Shown: one piece after another, positions 11,000 through 23,500 of the stretch
Layout of the letters: each line of letters starts with the position of its first letter
Numbering within the stretch: the first letter of the stretch is position 1
NCBI GenBank assembly: GCA_948567375.1
Contig: OX419755.1
Coordinates: 38,011,001 to 38,075,000, forward strand
Length of the DNA stretch: 64,000 nt
Origin: Lunularia cruciata
Lineage: Eukaryota; Streptophyta; Marchantiopsida; Lunulariales; Lunulariaceae
Direction of reading: 5' to 3'
The notes under the pieces: generated by a model
What the model saw: the letters and a program-made list of their open reading frames with translations, nothing else
Databases searched by the model: none
What the model was told of the DNA's origin: nothing
Position numbers and translations under genes: made by a program

Positions 11000-13370
11000 A
11001 TAGAAGTTCAAGTGCTAGGAAGCTATATTTAGCCACCATCTTCAGAAATGATTATTTCTAAGCTTTAACTTATTCCAACAAGATAAGTATGCAGCAAATT
11101 TGGCATGATTACATTATTTTGCATTTTTCTCCAATCTAAGGGCTTTACACATGTACCTAATTATTATTTTCCACAACAAATTAGAAAGGTATTTGATATA
11201 AATTGTATGGTAATGGGCTTTAATCTATGTACTTGAAAATTTTAATAAGATATTAAAAGTTTTCATGTATACAAGTAAGAAGGTAATCTTCTCGTATATA
11301 TCTTTAATCTAATTTTAGATGCAAAAATTAACTTAAAAATAAATACTATAAAATATACCCTATATATATTAGAGAAAAGGTGGGTTCAATCTTTTATTAC
11401 TATATTAATCAATAACACCTTCTCAAGTGTAAATTTTTGGTTATTTTAATATATGGATAATTTTATATTGAAGTATAATTATATTTTAAGTTGACTAAAT
11501 GTAGATATTTATCTAAAATTTTGATATATATCAGGTTGGATGTTTTGCCAAATTCTTTTAGCCAATTAGAAACAGGCATCACTTTAGATATTTTCTTTAA
11601 AATACGGTTATTGATTTTCTTAATTATTAATGCCTAATTTCCTTATTGATTTATAAAATGTATAATCAATATATAGACTTTGATTGTTGTGCATATCACC
11701 TTGAACTGAGTTTACTAGAGTACACTCTATATAATTCAACTATTCGAGATTATTAACAAAATCATTTATTAATCAGTCTCTAATATCCTTCGGATATTGG
11801 TCCATGAGGGCAGAAGCCGGTATAGGAGCGGGTGATCCAGAATAATTAAGTGCATATGAAAGGAATACGTTCAATACAATTATAGTGATAAATCCCCAAA
11901 GTAGAATGAATCGAATGTAACCTGAAGCAAAGGCATAATTGCAGCATATCGAAAGCAATATCTATAGCTCTTTATATAAAGAACTAGCAAACAATGTGTA
12001 TTCCGTATCGGGCTAAGCAACAGGATGCGAGAAATATAATACCACCTATAAGCATTGTCTGAACGAGGAAAATAAGCTATAGTATGGAGTGAGGTTTTTT
12101 TGTTTTTTTTTAATAAGTATGGAGTCGGGCAGGAACATTGGCATCCTTCCTATGTAGGATAGCGGAAATAAGTACTACAAACCTTGATAAGGCAGTTGTT
12201 TATATTCAGTTATAAATTCAGTTTTTCATAACACCTTTCAAACCCCAGGAAATAAAGTGTAAAAAATTTAATGCGATATTAATAAATTTTATACATATTT
12301 TTTTCCTAAAAGTATCTTATATGTATACTAACCTAGAGGATAAGCTAAGGACTCAAGAAAATTAAAGGAAGCTTCATTAAGCAAGATCTCTCCTAAATAT
12401 ATACTTTATATAACAATTATGAAGTTTTATTCAAAGATCTACACCAACAAAAATTAAAATTATTTAATAAAATAAGATAGATAACACTATATATGCCTAA
12501 AATTTATGTGAAAATTATCATTAGTAATATCCAAAAAAGAAGTATACAAAATATGAAAAATAATTTGACAATTTGAATACCTAGTGCAAGCAAGAAATTT
12601 TAGATTATATTTATCTCCTTTCCTTTTTTATATCAAGTAAGCAATCTTATACTTATGTGTTTCATTGTTATGGTTCAAACATCTAGAATGAAACTTACAT
12701 AGATGCTCTAATATAGTTGAATGTCCTTGAATTCTAATTTCTTTTAGTTTCATATATTATATTAAAATTTTTATTCTAAAATTTTAGATGGGTTTATTAA
12801 GATCAATGTCAATTTCTTTAGTCATTCTATAAATATTTATTGAAAAAAGGATATTCCTATTCTAAATAAATACTGCATTTGAATAAACCAAAAATCAATT
12901 ACTACTGTGAAATAGTCCAAGTGAATCAAAATCTGTTGGATAGAATGTGGAAAGATCTAAATAAATAAAAATGGATATAAAGGGCATAATATACTTAAAT
13001 CATTGTCAACATATATTTACATTAAATTCTATTTTGATCATATCTTAAAAGGACTATCATGATCAGAAATCACCTCATTTGAAAAGAAAATGACATACAT
13101 AGAGTAACAAGAAGCCATCAGATTCTAACTCAAGATAAACCCCAAATCACTTTTGTAATCAAGGGAGAGTTTAGCACTATACACTAGTGGAGGACCAAAG
13201 GTTTGGAGTTCAGACCGGCCTGACAGCATAATTTAGGAATACAGCAACTTGGGCCCTCTCAACAATACATGTGGGTGTAGGAGAACCCGTATGCAAGGAA
13301 CGTAGTATAGCCATAGAAGTGTAGAGAACTCACCTTCAACTTCCAGCCCTTATTGTTGGCATCTAAGTAG
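11000..13370. other. AT-rich region; one short membrane-like frame
   Basis: Mostly very AT-rich, with no recognisable gene. The one notable frame is on the minus strand at 11773-11958. It encodes a hydrophobic segment (FILLWGFITIIVLNVFL) followed by SGSPAPIPASALMDQYP and a stop. Base composition there is more even than in the flanks and a TTTGCTTCAG-type acceptor lies just before it, so it could be a terminal exon of a small membrane protein or a fragment of one. I recognise no family. Confidence 0.25.
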
Positions 13371-13542
13371 TGTGATTATTGGCAATCAAGCCCTATTACA
13401 ACACTCCAGATCCAATTACCAAAGGATTAGAAGTATCTTTCAAGTATTTTCTATTATTGTGATTACTTGCAATCAACCCATATTACAGCACTCCATATCA
13501 GATTACCAAAGGTTTAGAAGTATCTTCCAAGTGTTTTCAAGT
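13371..13542 (+). repeat. Two-unit tandem duplication, about 86 bp each
   Basis: The unit beginning GTGATTATTGGCAATCAA is followed directly by a second unit beginning GTGATTACTTGCAATCAA. Both contain CAATTACCAAAGG- or GATTACCAAAGG-like blocks and end in TTCAAGT-rich sequence. The units differ at roughly one base in seven, so the duplication is not recent. Confidence 0.7.
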
Positions 13543-14640
13543 GCTTGTGCAAACGAGGAATACTATCAATGTTTTGGACAAGTGCCATTGGTTCAAGCTT
13601 GACATTATGGCAGCCGGACGTATTCTAGGAGGAGTGTGAAAGTTACAATGGGGGTTTTTAGATTTCCAAGTACACAACTTGGAGACATCAAGGGATGTAG
13701 GGTTTTTTTCTCCCCCTTGTCAAGTTGATGCTAGACATATAGGACAATGCAAGCATCATTAGGATTTTAGCTAATATTAGGGTTTCAAAGGAGTACATAT
13801 GGATTAGTGAGCATCATCATAGCTTTTACTCCAGATTGTGAATTTTTCTTGGAGGAGCTTTTTGCCCCACCCTTGGATCCACTACTGTAGCTTCCTTCAT
13901 GGTGGTGTTAGGGGTTAGAGAGCAGCATGATGTGTGCAAGAGACGTTGGACCTGACTTTGGATTTCATATTGAGTAGGCAAGGATGCCACTTTTGATCAA
14001 AGATATGCTTCTCTCACTTCTCCTCTCTATCATTTCTCCTCCGTTATTCATGTTGGCTTGTTCTTTTTTGGGTTCTATCTTTTCTCATATTTCTTTTTTG
14101 TTGTTTGGATGTACATCATTTTTCTATTAGTTTTCACTCCTTTTTTTCATGGCATTCTCTTGGTGCTTGTGGATATGTCTCTACTTCTAGTGGTCTATCT
14201 CCACATGCAATTTTTTTCCTTGGCACAAGGCCATAGAGGGATTACTATAGGAGCCGCTCCTTGTCTAGCATCCCACAACCTATATGTACAAGCAAGGAGT
14301 AGACACTTACATTGAATCTTTTAGCATACATTCACAATTGCTCAAGCTTATCTAGATGGAGTTCCTTCCTAGCCACATACTTTTCCTATACTATTAGAGG
14401 ATCTTACCAAGGGGGATTCTCCCATGGAAGACACACCACAATGTATCTTCTTCTATCTCTCCTCAGGTTTTCATGGAACTTCCACTCTCTCCCTCCACCT
14501 CAAACCTTCCTTCCACCCCTCAAGATTCTTCCCCTCCACCTAGGCACTCAACCTGTTCATATATCCTACCCATCAATATCCTACACAATGATGTCAAAAA
14601 TGTCTATGGGTAGGGATTGGCCTGGTACAGCATAGAGGGA
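13543..14640. other. Unassigned region, C/T-rich in its right half
   Basis: Several overlapping plus-strand frames appear from 14058 onward, but they are rich in Leu, Ser and Phe and look like translations of pyrimidine-rich DNA. It may be the decayed 5' part of the non-LTR element that follows. Confidence 0.25.
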
Positions 14641-17400
14641 AATCTTGTTGCTTGCACATGCGGGTTGAGGTGACCACTATTCCTACCCCTAGACCCATCT
14701 GTACTCCGATAGTCTTTCTCTATGCACCTCAAGACTTGTACACTTGGTTATACTCTTTGAATCATATCCAAGCCTTCTTGCACGCAAATGTACACTCAAA
14801 TCTCCATATCATTATGTCCTCTTGTTGGCTCCACCCTCTTCTTCTTACCAGATGCTATTTTGGCTAATGATCATAAGAGAGATGTCTCTACTTGGACTTT
14901 ATTGGCCTTCTTTTTGTAATAGATATTACTCCTTCCATCCCATGGAGGTGCTTCATGCCATCATGAGACTACATCTAAAGTTCATAGGTTTTTCAAAGGG
15001 GATTGGGCAGCCCTCTAGGAGGATTATATCATTAGGGTCCATGCCATTGCTAGGAAAATTGTAGAGTCTCACAACCTCATACCTTACTACCAAAGTATTG
15101 TCACCTATGTTGTTCCTTGATGTTAGGTCAGATAGGTGAGTATAAACAAGCAGCCTATGCATTATCACCTTCTCAGCCAGCTCCTTCCTCCTGTGATACT
15201 CTATATGCCTTACCAACACTACATCCACCCGCCACTAAAGAGCTCCCTTCGTTCCTCCATGATTACAAGCCAAATGATGAGTTATAGCTTACCAAGTCCT
15301 ACTTTGCCCATGTTGTACTCCACTGTTCACTTTTTTCAAAGGGTTGGCCATCCAAGTTAATTTTTGAGCACCTATGGGATTGCCTCTCCCAACTACTTCA
15401 CACTTGGGCTTTCCTCTTCTCTTTGCTTTTTATCAATGCATGGCCTCAAGTCATGTGCCCCCCTAGAGCTGCTTGTTTTTTTGGTGCTTCTTATCTCATA
15501 GTGCTTGCAAAGGAGACCTCAAGTATATGCCCCATTTCCATTGGAGATATGTTCTTGCATTTGGTGTCTTGAATTATTTGTTTATAGTTGGGATACTCCT
15601 TTTCTTCTCTATTGTCTCCCATCAATTTGTGTAGCTACTCTAGGGAGCTATGAGAAAATTACTGTGTGCATTTGATCATCCTTGGACATCAATCCAAATT
15701 AGGGGGGTGGTCTAAGTTGAGGTCTCCAATGCCTTCCATACCATCTCTCATCCAACATTGTTATGTTCTTTGCCAATGGGAGATCAAATCTCCTTTGTTC
15801 GTGGCATAGAGATACCTCTAATGTATAGCCACCATATTGCTATAGGAGAGTTCACATAGTTGACATTTTCTAAGGGCACATGATAGGGGGATCCTCTTGG
15901 GGCCTCTCTCTACCATAACACATTACACATTTTTATGCTAGGTGACAAAACTTTCCCATCTTGTCTTTTCCCATCCCTCTTGGATGACGCTGATGACACT
16001 CATACTGTAGGTCCATTTGAGGATGTAGTTTGAGCAATGTCAACCTTCATACAGAACTTAGAGGCCTTTATGAGTCCAGACTTGTAAATTCAAGGCCCAG
16101 AGCCCACACACAATCCTCACTCCCTTTGACTTTCCACCATGATTCCAATTCTTCATATACGGTTTGAGGTTTTGGGTTGTCCTCTAGGCCAAGAAGATTT
16201 TTGTACAACATTCATCTTAGACATCTTATTCTATGTCATAGCCCATTTTCACCTCTTCCCTTGCTTGAGGAATACCCTAGTTAGCTCCTTAGGGCTTTGT
16301 ATTTGGCATGGACTTTCATGCTTATAGAGATATTGTTGCCACACTTGTAGATGTTTGATAACACCATCCACCATATTTTCTCTACTCTTTTGGGGCTATG
16401 CATACTCCCATAGCTCTCAAATGAGTGGTGTAGGAAATAGATAGTTCTTCTCATAATTGTGAGCAAATATGGTCTCATATAGTAGAAGGAGATAACACCA
16501 CTTGTATATAGTGGTGCATAGGCCTCAGTGGTTCATTGTTTGGCAAAAAGGTTCTTTATTTGAGGGGCATCCTTTTTTATTGGGACCTATCATGATAGTA
16601 GACTCGGGTACTTAAACTTTCAAATCATATCTTTGCTTGGCTTGCAACTTATTGCCAAACCTTGCACACACATCACTCCCCAAGTTTATTGACTGCATCT
16701 CCCTAGATTCTAGGAAGATTTGGGTAGATCTCAATGAGTGGATGCACATTCATACACTTATAAGCATCTTCATTGATGCACCTCTACCTTATAGAGATAG
16801 GATCTTCTCTTGTGGAAGGAAATTTTCTGGAGCTTAGCTCTAGAGTTCCCAGAAACTTCTGATTTACTTCTAAGAAGTTTACTATTTTATTACATTTGAG
16901 GTTTGTTCTTCCACATCCAACCCTCATTGGGCTTCTACACCAATGTCCACATGTCTCTTCAATGTCCACCAAGGTCCTTGATGTTGTATGTGATACAATA
17001 GCTCAGATATTACAAGCTACACAAGCACAAGTCTAGATTGAGCACTAGTTAGATTTATTATGACCACCTACTTGTTGGGTGCAAGCAAATATTCACAAAT
17101 GGTTATTGCACCTTGCATGATGTGGTAGTAGCAAACCCTCTACAAGTAAAATCATTGACACAAGTAGGCATCCAAGGTAGAGTAGTAGCAACCATTGCCT
17201 CTAGGGGCAAGGAAGACTTCCACACACCTATGTTATCTTTGGATACCTTTATCTCTTTGGTGATTGAGATTTTTGGGTACCTATATCACCATTTTGATGG
17301 TCTCTTCAAGTATACAACACGAGGTTCTTTGTAGACAAGAGGAACATTGGCTATCTCTCTAGCCATGTCCATAGCCTATTAACAATAGTGTGTATTATTC
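14640..17400 (+). mobile_element. Second, strongly decayed non-LTR element of the zinc-finger/RT/restriction-like family
   Basis: Plus-strand frames reproduce the landmarks of the 5.3-8.8 kb element in the same order. At about 15959-16030 a frame reads CLFPSLLDDADDTHTVGP (RT catalytic box with a duplicated Asp-Asp). At 16139-16327 comes FEVLGCPLGQEDFCTTFIL. At 17113-17334 come DVVVANP and FISLVIEIFGYLYHHFDGL, matching DVVVTDPT and FVPLALELYGAMD of the other copy. Stops and frame changes are frequent. The 5' limit is uncertain; no zinc finger was found. Confidence 0.55.
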
Positions 17401-17518
17401 ACATTAAATCATGCCCAATCTTTGTGTCTTCATTTTTGAGTAGCAGCAATACGTACACCCAACATGGCTAGCAAGTTTGAGTTTAGATCTTTTTTATTAT
17501 GGATGGTCCCTTATGTTG

Positions 17519-18726
17519 TGTGTATATACATTGTTACAAAACATAAATTTTAGTCAACATCATACAATATAGAAGCACAACTCACACATAAGTCACATAG
17601 TGAACTCTAAAGTGCCACAATCAATCAATTCACTCTTCCACTTGAATAATACTCAAATTGGATCTGAACTTGATCTTCCACTTAATAATCTACCAATCAT
17701 TGAGCATTGATTACAATCAAGGCACACCCAATCTAGCCAAGAGACTCCAGGTGATGCTTGTTGCACTTTTTCTACCATAACCAAGAACTTGAAGGCTCAA
17801 CATCAAAGAAGTGAGCTCTCTAAAGCTGCACTTCAAAAATATTGTTAGCTAGACATAATATCTAGGAGTGGAAAGTGGCTTGGTAATATGTTAAGGGATT
17901 TTATATATAATGGTATAAGCAGATCGAATAGGGGTGTCACTAAAATAGTACTTCCACTAATAGGGTAGAGATCAAAAACACCCTAAAAACTTCAAAGCTA
18001 GTTTTGGAGCCCTAAACGGATGAATTGGGCCTCAAAAAATAAAATATTTCCCTCATTTCAATGAAAATGAAAAAGTGAAGATTCCTCCCCCCCTTATTTT
18101 TCTCATCAAGATCTTTCCATTGGTACCTCACCCATGCACTTCTAAGCTTCTTACAAAAAGATTCCTCAAAGATTCCTTTTGGTCAAACTTGTTTGACCAA
18201 CCAAATAGGACAAGGATCAACATGTCACCAATCCATACAACTAATCTAAGGGTGGCGCTCACTGAAATGCCACCAATCTATGTATTTGATCTAAGGGTAG
18301 AGCCCCCTTTGATTGGATACTCTTTGTTATATAACAAAGACAAGGTGCTCCTTTGAGACATAGAAGTATTGAGAGATGAAGCCTTTGGTTTCTCTTATGT
18401 TTCTTCTCTTGATTTTCTCTTGGGGTTTCTCTTGTACTTGAGATATTATACTCTAATGGCATCACCAATGGTGCAAACAGTAGGTCCCACTATTAGTAGC
18501 TCCAACATGAAATTTGAGTGCCATCAAGTAGTCCATGAGCAACTACCAAAATAACTATGATTTCCAACACTATCACTCCAACTTCCAAGCAAACTAGCTT
18601 TAGTGTTACAAATATTATGAAAATTGTGCATATATACATCACTACACAATATAAATTGTTGTAAACATCATACACTATAGAAGCACAACTTACATATAAG
18701 TCATACATGACCTCTAAAGTGCCACA
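17519..18726 (-). mobile_element. TRIM-like unit with ~100-bp terminal direct repeats, interrupted by a solo LTR
   Basis: Direct repeats 17519-17619 and 18625-18726 share TAGAAGCACAACT and CTAAAGTGCCACAA blocks. In the minus orientation each begins TGTGGCACTTTAGAG and ends in a TATA/ACA-rich sequence closing on CA. Between them is a ~390-bp body, split by a foreign LTR at 17843-18450. A second unit with the same repeat-body-repeat order lies at 32600-33158, and a body-only copy at about 27930-28330. There is no coding capacity. The layout resembles terminal-repeat retrotransposons in miniature, but no good primer site is visible, so it may instead be part of an LTR of the neighbouring Ty3 element. 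Confidence 0.45.
17843..18450 (+). repeat. Solo LTR of the ~590-bp LTR family (copy 1)
   Basis: The sequence from TGTTAGCTAGACATAATAT to GAGATATTATA matches the copies at 50429-51021 (+) and 55802-56387 (-) along its length. Shared blocks include GGTCAAAC.TGTTTGACCAA (the copies differ at one base) and AAGGTGCTCCTTTG. It interrupts the TRIM-like unit, whose sequence resumes on both sides. The end boundaries are less certain than in the 55.8-kb copy. Confidence 0.65.
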
Positions 18727-18895
18727 ATTGCCTCCTTAGCTAGCAATTAGGTCCCTCTAACTCCAAATAGCCATCTACTCCAGGTATATGATATGCCATA
18801 TTGCGGATAAAGATCAAGAGGTTGGGTGCTACCAAGCCCCATTCTTAGTTGCCTATCTACAATTTATACCATATAAAGGGTGAACTAGGTATAGA

Positions 18896-19130
18896 TCAAA
18901 TACATCTAGGACATAACCACTTTCTTTGAGGAACCACCATGAGGAGAGGAGTCAAACATGAAATATGCCATCCTCTTGAACAGCTCTCATACACCAACAT
19001 AGTCGTAGTTCCACCAGAAGAGTCACATAATATATACCACAAGCCTATTCATATAATTGCTAAACTTGGGTCCATAGTGCCATCAATGTTTGGGAGGAGG
19101 CATGGCGCACAATTGCACACATGATTATTC
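18896..19130 (-). pseudogene. PHD-type zinc finger at the C-terminus of the Ty3/gypsy integrase
   Basis: Downstream of the integrase tail VCNCAPCLLPNIDGTMDPSL, the same minus-strand frame continues past one stop into ILCDSSGG, then ESCSRGWHISC and WLCPRC, ending at TGA. Spacing fits a PHD finger: C-x2-C, about 11 residues, C-x2-C-x4-H-x2-C, about 15 residues, C-x2-C. Two expected cysteines read as tyrosine, both explained by a single G-to-A change (TGT to TAT). PHD fingers read histone H3 tails, so the module probably served target choice during integration, a role played by a chromodomain in the other Ty3 elements of this window. Confidence 0.6.
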
Positions 19131-19325
19131 CAAATAAAACCATCATGTCCTTCCAATATGAGGACTCCATAAGGCAAAACCTCATGCATTCTCAAGATAA
19201 TGTAGCTTGTAGTCACATCAAGTATCATTGGTATAGTCTGCTATAGATATACATAATCACTTGGATGAAATCAACAAATTGGGGGTCTATAATATCCTCA
19301 AATAGTAGTGTAGCATAAGGAACTC

Positions 19326-20100
19326 CTATGCTGAGCAAAGGCCTAAGTTCCAAAAGACCATCAAAAGCATTTTCCAAAAGATCTCTATTAATTGAGAATA
19401 TAAGCTCACCCATATATCTAGATCATCCAAGTCCAGAACTATAGTAGTATCACAAAAATTGGCTATAGGTAAATTTCTATCTTGTCCATAGATTAAAAAA
19501 TAAGAGATAAGGATGGTAAGGAGGCTTGCTGGCTGAACCAATAGCTCATGGCCAACCAAGGTAACTAGAGATCCCAATCTCCCAAGTGACTTCTCTGCAA
19601 ACCATACTTACACAATCCTCTCTTCATTGTCTAAACCAATCTCTTTGCTAAGCCATCTGCCTCAAGGTGATTTTGAGAGGTAGTATGATGATCAACCAAA
19701 GCCTTGTCACACAAGACTTTAAACTTTTACAAGAAATTTATACCTTGATCAATCAGAACCTCAATTAGTGCACCAAAGTGACTAAGAACCCAATCTAGGA
19801 ACAAGTAAGCCGTCCTTTCATTGGACTTGTCAAGAAGTGTAACCTACTCAGTCCACTTAGAGAAGTACTCCACCATAACCAAAACATATTGATGATATCT
19901 CATAGTCAATAGTAAAGGTCTAGCAAAGTCCAAACTCCAATTGTAACCCAATCCCATGATATATAATGAGTGTAACCATGGCATAAAAGCATTAAATGAT
20001 GCTCTGACTTGGTCACAAACCACACATCTAGCAAGATACTATTGTACATTTGTCTGCATATTGCACCACCAATAGTGACTCTAGAGTAAACTATATGTCT
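19326..20100 (-). pseudogene. Integrase core and C-terminal region of the 18.8-25.5 kb Ty3/gypsy element
   Basis: Minus-strand frames give the core motif WSLDFARPLLLTMRYHQYVLV (first catalytic Asp, near 19918-19950) and EVLIDQGINF (second Asp, near 19740-19765). They then give LEADGLAKRLV, where the catalytic Glu position reads Lys (near 19650-19670). After that comes a C-terminal segment ISYFLIYGQDRNLPI, then LDDLDIWVSL (19326-19577). Stops interrupt the frame several times. The motif wording differs clearly from the chromovirus integrases at 42-63 kb, so this is a separate Ty3 lineage. Confidence 0.65.
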
Positions 20101-20228
20101 ACTTTATTCCAAAATGTCTTTATTGTGAAATGATACTTTTGTAAAATCAGAGCCCATTGTACAAGCTTCTTAGAAAGCTTGCAAAATTTCCATCAAGTGG
20201 TTGATGATCGGTGATAAGAGTGAAAGGG

Positions 20229-20555
20229 TTACCAAATAGGTAACATAAAAAATGTGCTACTACCCACATTATTGCCAAGCACTCTCTCTCTCTCATATGA
20301 ACTATACTTTACCTCTATTGAATTGTTGGAGCAACTAGCATAGGCCACCATAAATTTTTTCCCTTCATCATCCCATTGGGTAAGAATTGCTCCAAGCCCC
20401 AATGTATTACAATCAATATGAATTGGGAATGGGCATCCTTTGATTGGTCTCTTAAGAATAAGGGCAAATATCAACCTCTCCTTGAGCTCTACACAAGCTC
20501 TCTCATGATCATCTCCCCAATACCACTCATGTGTAAGCTTAGTCAACTTTGTCAA
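20229..20555 (-). pseudogene. RNase H domain fragment of the 18.8-25.5 kb Ty3/gypsy element
   Basis: The minus-strand frame reads WYWGDDHERACVELKERLIFA, then FPIHIDCNTLGLGAILTQWDDEGKKF and SYERERVLGN. This is the connection/RNase H region of Ty3/gypsy pol: the Asp of the HIDCN block and the Glu of the YSSYERE block match the first two catalytic acids. The frame ends shortly after. The RT lies directly upstream (20.56-21.3 kb), with LDFAQCYIDDI readable near 20852-20880. Confidence 0.7.
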
Positions 20556-23500
20556 GTCCTTTGTAATGGCACTAAATCTCTAACATATCAGCAATAGAAG
20601 GTTTCCAACCCAAGGAATGTTCACACTTTGCTCACATCCATAGGCACAAGGAATATGTGCAATAGCTTCCACCTAGGTTTTTTTAACACCAAGTCCTCCA
20701 AGGTAGATAGTGTGACCTAAATACTCAGTTTACTTATGGAAGAATCTGCACTTCAAAAAATGTAATTTGAATCCATGAGATCTCAACCTCTCAAACACCT
20801 CTAACAAATGTCTCTCATGCTCCTCCATAATAGTACTATAGACCAAAAAATATCATCAATATAGCATTGAGCAAAATCCAATCTTGCCAAGATCATGTCT
20901 ATGACCTCTAGAACTTGGCATGAGAGTTCTTTAACCCAAATAATAAGAACCTCCACTAATATAATACATCCTTGCAGTAAGGATCAACAACTCAAAATGA
21001 TATTGTAGACTTGTTCTCCTCCTTGATGGGAAATTGATGCTATCTTGCAGAAAGATCTAAAGTATTGAAGACCTTTGCATGCACAATTGCATCAAAGATC
21101 TCCTCTGAAGTAGGCATGGCATATGATCCGCCTTAGTCTATTGGTTGATAGGATGGTAATCTCTACATATATGCTTATTTTTTTAGTTACCATGCATATC
21201 CTTCTTGGCTAGCATCATTGTAGCTAAAACATACTCTCTATGTAAAATCTCCACCAAACTAGCATCAGAAAGGTCTTTACTCTAGTTCTAAATCAATGCT
21301 CTCTCCATGTCACTATATTTTTATGGACCTCCAAAAATTATTGTATCACTAGTTAGCTCAATCCAAATAACAAGTCCTTTTAGAGTACCCAAATCCTTCA
21401 TATTGAGGGAAAGATAACTCATGTAGCTCCTCAAGAACTTCCAAACTCTGCATATTTCTCCTCTTGTAAGCTTAGGTCCAATATCTCACTCCCAATTATC
21501 CTTTGTAACTGATGTAGGAGTAGAAGATGCATTAACTAGCTATTACATTAGACCCTTGGAAGCAATAATGTCATGCTCCCAACCACTAGAGTCCCTAACC
21601 TCAATGTGAGAAACTCTCTCTGCTCTGGATGCAAGCTCTATATGTCCTCTAGTTGCATCCCAAGTAGACCACTCTCACTAGTAGCCATTGGTTGTGACCC
21701 AAAAATATCATGCACACTTGTTCCATTGCCCAAGCATATGCCTTAATCATCTTGATAGGCATAGAGCTCACAAGTGTCCAAGTGGTGATTTCTATCAAGC
21801 ACATCCTATGTTGCTCTACCAAGCCAAGGCTCACAATCCAAGTCAAATAGTTCAAGTCTATAGCTTGACCTAACACTTGATGCATGGGTGCCTCTAACAC
21901 TATTGTAACAATGGCAATATTGGTACAAAAACCCATTGCCCACTCCCTCTCATTGGTGTTGGGTTCCACCAAATGTTGTAATTGTGAGTCCTAAACAAGT
22001 CCAAGACCTCTTTATTGAAAAACATGGGAGCCTAAAAAACTCATAAGTGTGGGTAAGCGGCTCTAAGCTATCCAAAAAAGTTCACCACTACCACAAGTGA
22101 CCTATCAAACACTACCACCATTTGAGACTAATGCCCAAAATCCAAATATCATTGATAATAAGGTGGTTTAGTTGTTGAATCCACATCATAAGCACATTAT
22201 AGAACCTCTCTAGGTAAGAGGTTCATCCACCAAAGACAAAGATAATGAGCCCATGATCCCACTTTGGCTACATCCAACAACATGGCAATCCCATCTAAGA
22301 ATGGATCTGATGTATACTCACCACCACACATGTACAAGAATCACCTATCAAAGGGACATTCTTCAAAATGTAGGTTGGAGAAATAGATTAATGAACTTGG
22401 AGATGTTGAAGTATATATAACATCTCCAAAAACATACCAAAATGTGGATCCTATTGACCTTGGCCAACACGTGTATGTCCCTGACATGGCCATCCACAAA
22501 TCACCAAATTAATGGGACCATGTCTCTACAAATGCCCCCAATAAAGAAATGTCTATTGGTAGGATCTTTTAGTAACCCATGACAATTGACATTGGTAATA
22601 ACTCAAGATACCAATAGGCCAAGTATGCCACATGATATAGAGAGACTCACCTAGTAGTTTCATCTCTCTCCACATACAAGTACCTCTAAACCTATATACT
22701 TTCTTTTAATATCAAAGCTAGTCCAATACTTATCCCACCCAAAAACTCTAATAGATATACTCACTTTGATGACTACTACCAAGAAATGAGTATGGTATCC
22801 AAATGTGTCAAGGTAATAGACTCCAAAGACTCATCCTCAAATTGGTCTCCTTGTAATACAAATCTCCACTCCAAGATTAGTTGGTGCACCAACTAATCTG
22901 CATGTTGTTGCAATGTCTCCTCAAAAATCCACAATGGAACATCCAAGGTTGATGGGAAATCCCACTTGTACCCCAAATCCAAGTGATCTCCTCTAGTACT
23001 TTTGTATCTCCATATGGGTGTTCCTCTTTAATAAGTCACCTAGCCAAGTAACAGTACCACTAAAAGCTAAAACTTATTCCATGGTCCCTAATTGTGGTGA
23101 TCCAAGATTGCCACTACTAAAGTGCTTTGGTAAAAAACATACCCATCCCTCACTTGACTACTAACCTAGCCTATAGGAATTTTGTCTCCTCCCAAGATTT
23201 GATACCAAAGTACATAGAGTATAACATTGCTCAACCAACTAGCACATCATATGACTAATGTAATTGCTTGAACTTTCACCATTGAGCTATCAATTGGATG
23301 ACCAAACTAAATCTAAACAATGAGCTCCCCACATGTAGAATCACCCCTTGGAGATATTTGGATCTAAAATGGACATCTCTTTACATTGGTCTTTTGTAGC
23401 TCAGGACGAACAACTACAATCTTCCCTAATATAAGAAGCTATGCACCATGGTCTAATAAGACCCTTTATGGTATATAGACCTTCCTTGAAGGTCCCATTG

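Noticed and set aside
14058-15360. Series of long plus-strand frames as genes
   Set aside because: Composition follows C/T-rich DNA, start codons are arbitrary and the frames overlap. Only the segments from 15.9 kb on match RT landmarks.
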